From Diphasiastrum complanatum (taxonomy: Eukaryota; Streptophyta; Lycopodiopsida; Lycopodiales; Lycopodiaceae): a DNA stretch of 64,000 bases. This document shows positions 34,066 to 45,171 of the stretch, one piece after another. Numbering within the stretch: position 1 is the stretch's first letter; every line of letters begins with the position of its first letter. The translations under genes were made by a program, and so were the position numbers. Under the pieces are notes generated by a model. That model saw nothing but the letters and a program-made list of their open reading frames with translations. It made no database searches and was not told the origin of the DNA. Where the stretch lies: the NCBI GenBank assembly GCA_029204225.1, contig CM055101.1, positions 31,586,519 to 31,650,518 of the forward strand, given 5' to 3'.

Positions 34066-34767
34066 TGTGAAGAATCGCCAAAAATTGGCAAATTTAGCTT
34101 GATAAAAAACCATGTAGAATAGTGTAGATTGTGTACACAAGTGGGCCCCACACATGTGAGGCCATGATGCCACGTGGGAAACCCATTCTAATGTAGGCTA
34201 GGTCAAGTCCATAGGGTTGGTCATGTCATTTTGGTAGTGATTCCTAGTTTATAGGACCTAAATCCTAGATTTAAGGTGAAAATTTGACCAACTAGCTATC
34301 TACCAAGCATGACTCTAGGAAATAGACTAAGGTTTCATTTTAGGTCAAGGAGAGTGAGTTAACTTCCTTATTACATGCTGGAAATCCACCTAACTTCAAG
34401 AAGGAAGTCGAATTTGCTATGTATTCCGTCTCTCCATAGTGAGAAGATAGAAAATTTTTGGAGCTCATTGGCAATCTCAAGCTAGTTCACTATGTACATT
34501 GAGTTTTTGTGATCCAAATAAAACCAAATCAATTTCTACTTGTTTCTCAGGTTGAAGGCCGTACTACAGCCTGTAGTACACACGTGTGGGCTCGGATTTT
34601 GATGTTGATCAATGCTTTTGATTGTTAATGCTTGTTGTTTGTCAAATTGCCAATCTAGATCAACTTTTTTGTGTCTAATTTTTTGATAGATTGTTAAGCA
34701 AGCATCCAATCACTCTTGTGGATCTTTTGTAGATCCATTTATGGTCCTAAAGTACAGTACTTTCACA
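34066..34767 (+). repeat. 3' LTR of the GAG-protease element
   Basis: 702 bp. It differs from the 5' LTR at six sites, all between LTR positions 432 and 617. Confidence 0.95.
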
Positions 34768-34772
34768 GATAT

Positions 34773-35059
34773 TTGTTCATAAGATATCTAAAGCGATTCA
34801 AAATTCTGATATGGCTAGCCATGCATTATGTGTACTAACAAGCAAATACTTGAAATAGACCAGTTAATAAGGCCTTCTCCAAAATTATGAAATTTATTTG
34901 AATTACATTTAGACCAAAAAAAAAGTTAAAACTCTCCATGATTTGTACAATTTATATTAGCAAGACAAAGGTATAAATGATAGATCACATCTCTAAAGTC
35001 TGGATAGAAGGAGAGCCAATAGTTATATTTTGAGTAGTCTTCTTGAAATAACACCACTT
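34773..35059. other. No gene recognised
   Basis: AT-rich flank of the GAG-protease element, leading into the repeat field. Confidence 0.5.
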
Positions 35060-35741
35060 GACTTTGACAAAACTAACCAAATACTTGATTCTCTCTCACA
35101 CCAAAAGTCTTTTACAAAACTTACCAAATACTTGATTCCCTCTCACACCAAAAGCCTTTCACAAAACTAACCAAAAAGCCCTTGATCCTAAAAGGACCCC
35201 AAGAAAAGAAACTTCATGCATGTGATTTATATTCTTAACATGGTGAGACAAATTTGATTGGATCATGAGAGAAACAATCACACACAACTCTTTGCATGAA
35301 TGACTTTTGGTTGTAAACTACAAGAATCAACATTGCGCCAATTGTGTAAAATTCTTTACATAGATACATATCATACACGTTACTTGATGACTTGATACCA
35401 TCAAGAACAACATATCTATTTGTGAAATTAGAATATATCCAATTTCACAAATTTATATAGAGAAGTCAGTGATGTCATAAGGTAAACCTTAGAAACAATA
35501 TATGAGCAACTCAAAAAGTCAAAGGATCTAAGTCAAAACAACAATAAAAAATTCAATAAAAAAAAAATCTTAGCCAAATATCATTGCTTATGTCTCATCA
35601 GTACCCAAGCATAAGTTGCTAACTGGGTTTCGAAAGAATCCGGATTCTCTTGGGTAGACCCACTGTTGACTAAGAAGCAAAAGACAATCAGTAAGAAGAA
35701 AGAAATAATAATAATAATTTAAATAAAATGAGATTCAAAAA

Positions 35742-35905
35742 GGTCCAATAGGATTTAGAGGTGGAACCATGTGAGGTCCAATAGGAATTTGAGGTGTGCT
35801 TGAATATAGTCCAATAGAATTAAGAGGTGCATGGATCAATGGTCCAATAGGATTAAGAAATGATAAAGTGTGGTCCAATCATGGTTAAGCATAGTGGTAG
35901 CTCGT
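35742..35905 (+). repeat. 33 bp minisatellite, about five imperfect units
   Basis: GGTCCAATAG-type starts occur at 35742, 35775, 35808, 35841 and 35872, a 33 bp period with a slightly shorter last step. It begins exactly where the 35413 repeat copy ends. Confidence 0.88.
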
Positions 35906-37059
35906 GGATCTACTAATATCATTGTACTCCTCATTTTGAATAAAAATTGATTTGGTGATTATGTGGATTTTGAGTGTTATTGGATTTCTAGCTTTCTCTC
36001 TCTACCCGAGAGCTCATGATGGTTTTTCTCTCTCTACTCGAGGAGAGCAGCTTGTTTTTACTTAGAATATTTTTTGAATACTTCCCATACGTGTGAGTGA
36101 GAGTTGGAAGTGATTGAATGCATGTAGTAGTGTGTTTATGCCATAGGATCTAAGATTGATCTTGATTCTCAATCTAGTCTTGATCTTGGTGATATATTAT
36201 CTAGAATATAGAGCAACCGAAATAGGTTCTTAGGATTGTATCTATTAAACATATCGAGGGAGAACTTGCCCAAAGACATAACACGATCCAAATACTCCTT
36301 ACGTAATCTCTATAAGCAAACGTTCTAGAGACAACATTATTACTAGAGGGCAAAAAGTTATAAGTATTAAAAGTAGATCACACAGCTTGTAGAATGTAGC
36401 AATCTGGAAGAGGGGATAGATGTTCTTATATAGGCTTCCAAACTTTCAGACCATTGCGAACATAAGGTGTTATGTTTTTAGGTTTAGAGTGGGTTTTCCA
36501 CAACATGGAAGTCTTTTTGGCAAAGTTTCTACTCTTTCATAACTTGGACTTACCCTCAAGATTATAACCTCTAGGAAAAAAGGACAGAAGAGTTCTCATC
36601 CAAAAAAGTTCACGAAGCCATGCTACCTTAAAAAACTCTTTTGAATTAGAAAAATTTCCAGCAATTTGCTCAATGGGTAAGACCTAAAAAGACTCAAAAT
36701 CACATTTGGCTATACCAGTATACAAAAGTTTTAATTCTTCTTTAGGAAACTTAGAGCTATGTACTCAACCTTTCTCTATGATTTGTACCATTTCTACTAG
36801 CAAAACAAAGAGGTAAAGGGATGGAAGAGCAAACCTCTGAAGTGTCGATAGTAGAAGAGCCATAGATTATATTTTGAGTAGTCAGGCAATTGTTTAAGAC
36901 CATGCCCTCCTGAAAGCTATTGATCTGAAGTCAACATTAGTGTTGACCACACCACTCGTTTGTTTAACAGGGCTGCTGTAAAGCGGTAAGGTACCTAAAT
37001 AGGTTCGCCTGTTACACTCAAAAGATCACTGACAATAGCATGCAATCAAGTGCCCACGA
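35906..37059. other. LTR-like or unclassified non-coding DNA
   Basis: The part 35920-36250 (ATTTTGAATAAAAATTG, CTCTCTCTACCCGAGAG and CTCTCTACTCGAGGAGAG inverted words) looks like the U5 part of an LTR but has no partner and no clear ends. Confidence 0.3.
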
Positions 37060-39310
37060 CTTTTTGAAGTAACAATACTTGACTCCCTCTCACACCGAAA
37101 GTCTTTCATGAAACCAATCAAAAAGCCCTTGATCCTAAAAGGATCCAAAGAAAAGAAACTTCATGTGATTATGGTTCAGACTCTAACATGGCGAGACAAA
37201 GTTAATTGGACCATAAGAGAGTCAATCACATGAAATTTTTTAGGAAAAGGTTTCATAGAAATTGCATAAGTGACTCTTGGTGGTAAATAACAAGGATGAC
37301 CAAAGAGCCAAATGTACAAAATTCTTTACAAGAGGCAAGAATAAGCATAAAACTTACTTTATAACTTTGATACCATCAAGAACATGAACCTAAACCTGAA
37401 CATTAAGGAAAATTGAAATATTTATCTAATGAAGCGCAACCAAGAAAAACTTGACACATGAAGAAATTTTTATTTAATTCCTGAAGGAGAGACTAAAATT
37501 GAAAGTTGAAAAGAAAGGAAGTAGAGCATCAATTAACCTAAAGTAAAAACAATTTTATAAATTAGACATTAAATATAAAAAGTAGAGACTTAAAAGAGAA
37601 CCAGGAAAAAGATGAAGGAACAACACAACTTCTTAAAGGTAATAAATCACAAACTCAAACAAACTTCAATTTTTTTTTAAAATTAGAGCTAGGAAGAGGA
37701 AAGGAGAATATCTAAGAGAGCCAAAAGCAAGTGATTAACCTTAATAAGTAATAGCCAAAAAAAAAAAAAGCCATAAAATTATTATGAAACAACAAAAACC
37801 TTACCAACATGACATCAAGTAAGAAAAGTTACTATTGATTAGTAAAATTTAGATTAGCTATAGGGGCATGCGCACCCTCTCAAGATGTGCAAATAAAAAC
37901 ATACAGCTGGCCACTACTTGGACGAAAACTCATTAAGAATTTGCATGTCCGCTAAAGTGACTGAAAAATATCTATTTGTGAAATTAGAATATATCCAATT
38001 TCATAAATTTATATAGAGAAGTCAGTGATGTCATAAGATAAACCTTAGAAACAATATATGAGCAACTCAAAAAGTCAAAGGATCTAAGTCAAAACAACAA
38101 TAAAAAATTCAATAAACAAAAAATCTTAGCCAAATAGCATTGCTTATGTCTCATCAGTACCCAAGCATAAGTTGCTAACTGGGTTCCGAAAGAATCCGAA
38201 TGATCTTGGGCAGACCCAGTGTTGACTAAGGAGCAAAAGACAATCAGTAAGAAGAAAGAAAAAATAATAATACTATTTAAATAAAATGAGATTCAAAAAT
38301 AGAATTAATAAATTAAATCTAATTAAAAATAAAATAAAAACAAAACATAAAATGAAAATAAATAAGAACAAGGATCATAATGTGTATACGAGTTACTAAA
38401 ACAAAGACAAAATACTAGAAACAAGAGTCCAAACATTAAAAAATACTGAGATATTTACCTAATGAAGCGCAAGTTGGAAAACCTAACACAAGGAAATATG
38501 TGTTTACCACTAAAAAAATAACCAATATTCAAAAGTAAAAAAAAGAAAGTAAATTAACCTAAAGTAATCAACACAATTTCACAAATTATAACTTCACTAT
38601 GTAAATACTCAAAAGAAAACTAGAAACATGACTAAGATACAACACAACTTTTTAGTAGAAGCAATAAATCACGAACTTAAACAAACTTCAAAAGCTTTTT
38701 TTTTAAAAAGAGCTATGTAAAAAGGAGAATATATGGATAAACTAGAAGCAAGTCATTGACCTTAATAAGCAACAGATCAAAATCAAGAACTCAAATTAAC
38801 TTCCAAAGAACAAAAAACAAAGCCCTGCATAGACAAGAGGAAGAATAGGAAAAAGATAGAAAATTGATTGGAAAGTTACTACCACCATGACATCGAGTAA
38901 GATATGTTAGTCTTGATTAGTAAAATATCAAATTAGTTGTAAGGGCATGCACACCCTCTCAAGATATGCCAATAAGAACATAAAACTAGCCACTACTTGG
39001 ACAAAAATTCATTAAAAACTTGCATGTCTACTAAAGTGATTAAAAAAACATATATTTGTGAAATTGGAACATATCCAAATTCACAAAATTAGTTTGAGAA
39101 GTCGATGTTAAGGTAAAGCTTGGAAAAAATACACATCCAATTATAATCAATGTCAAAAAATTTCTCTTAAAACAATCATATAGAGTTAAATAAACAACAA
39201 ATCTTAGCCCACCAACATTGCTTATATCTCATTAGTACCCAAGCATATAATGTTGACTAAGAAAATGACAATCAACAAGAAAGAAAACAAATTTGAATTT
39301 AAATTAAATT

Positions 39311-40472
39311 AAATTAAGTACAGGGACCACAACATGTAAACAAGAGTCACCAAAACATAAACAAAATACAAATAGATAAAGAGTTTATTCACATCTTGTT
39401 TATTGAAATTTATCATCCATAGCAAGCTCGTGCTTAGATTCTAACTGTGTCTCTGAGCTTCTCATGTATGCCTTCCATTTTGTGAGTGCTCTTGGTGTCG
39501 AGATTACCACTCAATTTATAAAATTGGGGATGCTATGAGGACAAAAAACCTATGTGTTAACATCTGAAACTTATTGGGCCAATAGGCAAGTTGTATGGGA
39601 CAAACCCTGGTGGGACCCAATAAGACCAATTTTTAGTTTCCTTGAAGTTCTCCTTTAAGAGCCTTTGGACTAGTGTATATACGATCTTTTGCTAGTCATT
39701 CAACAACAATTGATTATAATGTTTCTGAGCATCTTTAGCAATACTATATGTATTCATATTTATAATATTGTACTAACACATGGGACTTACCAAGCTAGCG
39801 GCCATGTTGTATGGGGCAAACCCTTTGTTGGTCCCACAAACCTAATTGTATCAAAAATAATTAGTATGATTTATACATTCTAAACCTACATGTGTGGAGT
39901 TGGACTATATGCAAGTAAAGGTTGAGATTTACTAAAATTGCAAATACCCAAGATAATTCTACTAAACTAAATGTCAAAGAACATGAAAAGCCCAAACAAA
40001 CAAGAAAACCAAGCACAAAAATGAAATGTCTATAAATCTCACTCGAAACAAGCATTGAGCCCCCTCTCTACTGCATGCAAAATCAAAACACACAATAGTC
40101 TAACTACCTAAAAAGGTCATATACAAAGAAAAGCTAAAAGCACCATATTCAGAATAACAATCCTAAAACAAAGTGTTCTATCACTAGCAAAATAGTGGGA
40201 AAATTGCAAAAGCATGAAACTGTTGTGCCCTTTTGAATTTCTTCTTTGTCAGTGTCAAAGTGTAAAGTTATTACATAAGCGGACCGAATAGACCATATGA
40301 TGTCACAAAATATGTAAATGTGCAACCGTGGCATCACTGTATACGAGCACTAGATTATTGTTAGCATATAGCTAGTTGCATCTTACTGATTTACACATTG
40401 TAAACACTTTTCAACTAATGAGGCTGGGGCATGTGATTCAATGCCAACCACTTTAATCTAGAAAGCAACCTG
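39311..40472. other. No gene recognised
   Basis: AT-rich DNA. Its last 45 bp form the left copy of a short tandem repeat whose right copy lies beyond the LTR array (45576-45619). Confidence 0.5.
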
Positions 40473-40866
40473 TGTTAGAATTAATGGTTAATTGTAGAGG
40501 CCACGCAGCGTGCTAGAAGACCTATTTCTATTTTTAGTATAGGTACTATCTATTTTTAGTATAGGTACCTAAGTTAGTACCAATTTTGCTAGAATAGTAT
40601 AGAAATCTATTTTAACCAAGTTAGCATAAATTTCTATTGTTAAGACTTCATAATCAATTGCTATTGTAGTAGAGTAGTTTTTGCTTTTCATTGTGGACAG
40701 CCTCTATAAGAGTAGATGGGCGCCCACCTCCATGGTTATCTCAGTTTCCAGCTTATGAAGCATAGCTTCTTGCAGTCTCTCTTCTTCTTCAGCTTGTGGT
40801 TGATGTTTTGTGTGAGTACTAATAAGATTAGTCTACTCCGATTAGAGAATCTCTTCAATTCTAACA
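40473..40866 (+). repeat. Array LTR 1 (long type, 394 bp)
   Basis: Contains the ~22 bp internal duplication of CTATTTTTAGTATAGGTA and lacks the 8 bp TAGCATTT-type insert seen in the others. Confidence 0.95.
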
Positions 40867-41119
40867 TGGTATCAGAGCCATCTCGTTAAGATCGGAATCT
40901 ACGAGAGGAAAAGATCAACGCTGCAGGTTCTACTGGTGGAGGTCGCATCTAGTGGAGGTGCTGTTTGGTGAAGGTTGTATCTGGTGGAGGTCACATCTGG
41001 AGCAGATAGCTTCTGGACAGGCAGATTTGAGGGAGACAACATCCATAGCAGAGGTTTCAGACAGGTCACATCTGGTGAAGGTCACAGCTGCTGCAAGTTT
41101 ATCTGAAGGCTTTTCCTAA

Positions 41120-41192
41120 GGGCGGATAGCTCACTGGTAGAGCATCCCATCCGGTAAGAGGGAGGTCCTGGGTTCGAATCCTAGTCTGTCCA
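41120..41192 (+). tRNA. tRNA-like sequence 1 (Thr-GGT-like, probable pseudo-tRNA)
   Basis: 73 nt that folds by eye as a tRNA. The acceptor stem GGGCGGA/TCTGTCC pairs over 7 bp with two wobble pairs, the D arm GCTC/GAGC encloses ACTGGTA, the T arm CTGGG/CCTAG encloses TTCGAAT, and the discriminator is A. The anticodon arm is irregular: TCCCAT/GAGGGA with one A-A mismatch around loop CCGGTAA, which would place GGT as anticodon but with C instead of U at position 33. A box TAGCTCACTGG has one departure from consensus; the B box GGTTCGAATCC is perfect. Transcription by Pol III is plausible, use in translation is not. Confidence 0.55.
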
Positions 41193-41221
41193 TCCATATT
41201 ATGATTTATGGATTTCTAACA

Positions 41222-41461
41222 TGGTATCAGAGCTGTATACAGCTTGCAAAGAATCCAATATTTCATAGCAGGTCAAAGCATATTGAAGTTCAGCAGCATT
41301 TTATACGAGAAAAGTTACAAAGTGGTGAAGTAGAGTTGATCTACTGTGACACCAATGCTCAAGTTGTAGATATCTTCACAAAAGGACTCGGTCGTGAAAA
41401 ATTTGAGAAGTTCAAGACTCCCCTAGATGTTATTGATAATCAATTATCCATCAAGGGGGAG
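41222..41461 (+). pseudogene. copia RNase H C-terminal remnant in array unit 1
   Basis: Begins with a second primer-binding-like TGGTATCAGAGC (preceded by TTTCTAACA, an LTR-end look-alike). The frame then gives LAKNPIFHSRSKHIEVQQHF, REKLQSGEVELIYCDTNAQV, VDIFTKGLGREKFEKF and ends at the purine tract before LTR 2. The same segment recurs in units 2-4. In units 2 and 4 the frame extends back to an ATG inside the tRNA-like T arm (42139 and 44107, 99 codons); in unit 3 a TAG interrupts it. Confidence 0.85.
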
Positions 41462-41841
41462 TGTTAGAATTAATGGTTAATTGTAGAGGCCACGCAGCGT
41501 GCTAGAAGGCCTATTTCTATTTTTAGTATAGGTACCTAAGTCAGTACCAATTTTGCTAGAATAGTATAGAAATCTATTTTAACCAAGTTAGCATAGATTT
41601 CTATTGTTAAGACTTCATAATTAGCATTTCAGTTGCTATTGTAGTAGAATAGCTTTTGCTTTTCATTGTGGACAGCCTCTATAAGAGTAGATGGGCGCCC
41701 ACCTCCATGGTTATCTCAGTTTCCAGCTTATGAAGCATAGCTTCTTGCAGTCTCTCTTCTTCTTCAGCTTGTGGTTGATGTTTTGTGTGAGTACTAATAA
41801 GATTAGTCTACTCCGATTAGAGAATCTCTTCGATTCTAACA
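41462..41841 (+). repeat. Array LTR 2 (short type, 380 bp)
   Basis: Lacks the 22 bp duplication present in LTR 1. Ends ATTCTAACA, then TGGTATCAGAGCC at 41842. Confidence 0.95.
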
Positions 41842-42090
41842 TGGTATCAGAGCCATCTCGTTAAGATCGGAATCTACGGAAGGAAAAGATCAACGCTGCA
41901 AGTTTTACTGGTGGAGGTCGCATCTAGTGGAGGTGCTGTTGAAGGTTGTGTCTGATGGAGGTCACATCTGGCGCAGATAGCTTCTAGACAGGCAGATCTG
42001 AGGGAGACAACATCCATAGCAGCGGTTTCAGACAGGTCACATTTGGTGAAGGTCACAGTTGCTACAAGTTTATCTGAAGGCTTTTCCTAA

Positions 42091-42163
42091 GGGCGGATAG
42101 CTCACTGGTAGAGCATCCCATCCGGTCATAGGGAGGTCTTGGGTTCGAATCCTAGTCTGTCCA
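42091..42163 (+). tRNA. tRNA-like sequence 2
   Basis: Same 73 nt fold as copy 1. The anticodon region reads CCGGTCATAGGGA instead of CCGGTAAGAGGGA and the T stem has a T for C change. B box intact. Confidence 0.5.
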
Positions 42164-42432
42164 TCCATATTATGATTTATGGATTTCTAACATGGTATCA
42201 GAGCTGTATACAGCTTGCAAAGAATCCAATATTTCATAGCAAGTCAAAGCATATTGAAGTTCAGCAGCATTTTATACGAGAAAAGTTACAAAGTGGTGAA
42301 GTAGAGTTGATCTACTGTGACACCAATGATCAAGTTGTAGATATCTTCACAAAAGGACTTGGTCGTGAAAAATTTGAGAAGTTCAAGACTCTCCTAGGTG
42401 TTATTGATAATCAATTATCCATTAAGGGGGAG

Positions 42433-42834
42433 TGTTAGAATTAATGGTTAACTGTAGAGGCCACGCAACGTGCTAGAAGGCCTATTTCTATTTTTAGTAT
42501 AGGTACTATCTATTTTTAGTATAGGTACCTAAGTTAGTACCAATTTTGCTAGAATAGTATAGAAATCTATTTTAACCAAGTTAGCATAGATTTCTATTGT
42601 TAAGACTTCATAATTAGCATTTCAGTTGCTATTGTAGTAGAATAGCTTTTGCTTTTCATTGTGGACAGCCTCTATAAGAGTAGATGGGCGCCCACCTCCA
42701 TGGTTATCTCAGTTTCCCGCTTATGAAGCATAGCTTCTTGCAGTCTCTCTTCTTCTTCAGCTTGTGGTTGATGTTTTGTGTGAGTACTAATAAGATTAGT
42801 CTACTCCGATTAGAGAATCTCTTCGATTCTAACA
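42433..42834 (+). repeat. Array LTR 3 (long type, 402 bp)
   Basis: Carries the 22 bp internal duplication. It begins the second long-short pair. Confidence 0.95.
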
Positions 42835-43087
42835 TGGTATCAGAGCCATCTCGTTAAGATCGGAATCTACGGAAGGAGAAGATCAACGCTGCAGGTCTTA
42901 CTGGTGGAGGTCGCATCTAGTGGAGGTGCTGTTTGGTGGAGGTTGTGTCTGGTGGAAGTCACATCTGGCGCAGATAGCTTCTAGACAGGCAGATCTGAGG
43001 GAGACAACATCCATAGCAGAGGTTTCAGACAGGTCACATCTGGTGAAGGTCACAGCTGCTGCAAGTTTATCTGAAGGCTTTTCCTAA

Positions 43088-43160
43088 GGGCGGATAGCTC
43101 ACTGGTAGAGCATCCCATCCGGTAAGAGGGAGGTCATGGGTTCGAATCCTAGTCTGTCCA
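43088..43160 (+). tRNA. tRNA-like sequence 3
   Basis: Same fold as copy 1 with GTCATGGGTTCG in place of GTCCTGGGTTCG, so one base next to the T stem differs. B box intact. Confidence 0.5.
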
Positions 43161-43429
43161 TCCAGATTATGATTTATGGATTTCTAACATGGTATCAGAG
43201 CTGTATACAGCTTGCAAAGAATCCAATATTTCATAGCAGGTCAAAGCATATTGAAGTTTAGCAGCATTTTATACGAGAAAAGTTACAAAGTGGTGAAGTA
43301 GAGTTGATCTACTGTGACACCAATGATCAAGTTGTAGATATCTTCACAAAAGGACTTGGTCGTGAAAAATTTGAGAAGTTCAAGACTCTCCTAGGTGTTA
43401 TTGATAATCAATTATCCATCAAGGGAGAG

Positions 43430-43809
43430 TGTTAGAATTAATGGTTAATTGTAGAGGCCACGCAGCGTGCTAGAAGGCCTATTTCTATTTTTAGTATAGG
43501 TACCTAAGTCAGTACCAATTTTGCTAGAATAGTATAAAAATCTATTTTAACCAAGTTAGCATAGATTTCTATTGTTAAGACTTCATAATTAGCATTTCAG
43601 TTGCTATTGTAGTAGAATAGCTTTTGCTTTTCATTGTGGACAGCCTCTATAAGAGTAGATGGGCGCCCACCTCCATGGTTATCTCAGTTTCCAGCTTATG
43701 AAGCATAGCTTCTTGCAGTCTCTCTTCTTCTTCAGCTTGTGGTTGATGTTTTGTGTGAGTACTAATAAGATTAGTCTACTCCGATTAGAGAATCTCTTCG
43801 ATTCTAACA
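43430..43809 (+). repeat. Array LTR 4 (short type, 380 bp)
   Basis: Almost identical to LTR 5, 971 bp downstream, with which it shares the ATAAAAATCT variant. Confidence 0.95.
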
Positions 43810-44058
43810 TGGTATCAGAGCCATCTCGTTAAGATCGGAATCTACGGAAGGAAAAGATCAACGCTGCAAGTTTTACTGGTGGAGGTCGCATCTAGTGGAG
43901 GTGCTGTTGAAGGTTGTGTCTGATGGAGGTCACATCTGGCGCAGATAGCTTCTAGACAGGCAGATCTGAGGGAGACAACATCCATAGCAGCGGTTTCAGA
44001 CAGGTCACATCTGGTGAAGGTCACAGCTGCTGCAAGTTTATCTGAAGGCTTTTCCTAA

Positions 44059-44131
44059 GGGCGGATAGCTCACTGGTAGAGCATCCCATCCGGTAAGAGG
44101 GAGGTCATGGGTTCGAATCCTAGTCTGTCCA
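44059..44131 (+). tRNA. tRNA-like sequence 4
   Basis: Same as copy 3. A and B boxes keep the tRNA spacing of 44 nt between box starts. Confidence 0.5.
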
Positions 44132-44400
44132 TCCAGATTATGATTTATGGATTTCTAACATGGTATCAGAGCTGTATACAGCTTGCAAAGAATCCAATAT
44201 TTCATAGCAGGTCAAAGCATATTGAAGTTCAGCAGCATTTTATACGAGAAAAGTTACAAAGTGGTGAAGTAGAGTTGATCTACTGTGACACCAATGATCA
44301 AGTTGTAGATATCTTCACAAAAGGACTTGGTCGTGAAAAATTTGAGAAGTTCAAGACTCTCCTAGGTGTTATTGATAATCAATTATCCATCAAGGGAGAG

Positions 44401-44780
44401 TGTTAGAATTAATGGTTAATTGTAGAGGCCACGCAGCGTGCTAGAAGGCCTATTTCTATTTTTAGTATAGCTACCTAAGTCAGTACCAATTTTGCTAGAA
44501 TAGTATAAAAATCTATTTTAACCAAGTTAGCATAGATTTCTATTGTTAAGACTTCATAATTAGCATTTCAGTTGCTATTGTAGTAGAATAGCTTTTGCTT
44601 TTCATTGTGGACAGCCTCTATAAGAGTAGATGGGCGCCCACCTCCATGGTTATCTCAGTTTCCAGCTTATGAAGCATAGCTTCTTGCAGTCTCTCTTCTT
44701 CTTCAGCTTGTGGTTGATGTTTTGTGTGAGTACTAATAAGATTAGTCTACTCCGATTAGAGAATCTCTTCGATTCTAACA
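44401..44780 (+). repeat. Array LTR 5 (short type, 380 bp)
   Basis: Near-identical to LTR 4, with a GCTACC for GGTACC change. Indicates a recent duplication of one whole 971 bp unit. Confidence 0.95.
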
Positions 44781-45029
44781 TGGTATCAGAGCCATCTCGT
44801 TAAGATCGGAATCTACGGAAGGAAAAGATCAACGCTGCAAGTTTTACTGGTGGAGGTCGCATCTAGTGGAGGTGCTGTTGAAGGTTGTGTCTGATGGAGG
44901 TCACATCTGGCGCAGATAGCTTCTAGACAGGCAGATCTGAGGGAGACAACATCCATAGCAGCGGTTTCAGACAGGTCACATCTGGTGAAGGTCACAGCTG
45001 CTGCAAGTTTATCTGAAGGCTTTTCCTAA

Positions 45030-45099
45030 GGGCGGATAGCTCACTGGTAGAGCATCCCATCCGGTAAGAGGGAGGTCCTGGGTTCGAATCCTAGTCTGT
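45030..45099 (+). tRNA. tRNA-like sequence 5, 3'-truncated
   Basis: Identical in design to copy 1 up to ...AGTCTGT, where a deletion of about 200 bp removes the acceptor end, the second primer-like site and most of the RNase H remnant, joining to GGTCGTGAAAAATTTGAG. Confidence 0.5.
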
Positions 45100-45171
45100 G
45101 GTCGTGAAAAATTTGAGAAGTTCAAAAGTCTCCTAGGTGTTATTGATAATCAATTATCCATTAAGAGGGAG

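Larger units (their letters stand above)
30196..34767 (+). mobile_element. Non-autonomous copia-type LTR element encoding only GAG and protease, complete
   Basis: Target duplication GATAT at 30191-30195 and 34768-34772; LTRs 30196-30897 and 34066-34767 of exactly 702 bp each with six differences, all transitions; primer-binding site at 30898; an intact 666-aa ORF; purine tract GAGGAGGA before the 3' LTR. Total 4,572 bp. No integrase, RT or RNase H is present, so it must depend on enzymes supplied by a relative such as the family of the element just upstream, whose RNase H end and LTRs are similar. This resembles the known TR-GAG class of non-autonomous elements but additionally keeps the protease. 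Confidence 0.93.
35060..39310. repeat. AT-rich direct repeat field with roughly 1.08 kb units
   Basis: A block starting TATCTATTTGTGAAATTAG at 35413 recurs at 37969 with high identity over about 330 bp and, more diverged, at 39049, giving a 1,080 bp spacing between the last two. The other part of the unit (GACATCAAGTAAG..., GGGCATGCGCACCCTCTCAAG) occurs near 37820 and 38890. A separate block (ACTTGATTCTCTCTCACACC, AAAAAGCCCTTGATCCTAAA) repeats at 35080-35400 and 37075-37395. No coding frame of note. Tandem and dispersed duplication of one non-coding repeat explains the field; its class is unknown. Confidence 0.75.

Noticed and set aside
41120-41192. Functional cellular tRNA-Thr gene
   Set aside because: Anticodon loop lacks U33, the anticodon stem has a mismatch and an extra pair, and all copies lie inside element units; treated as tRNA-like instead.
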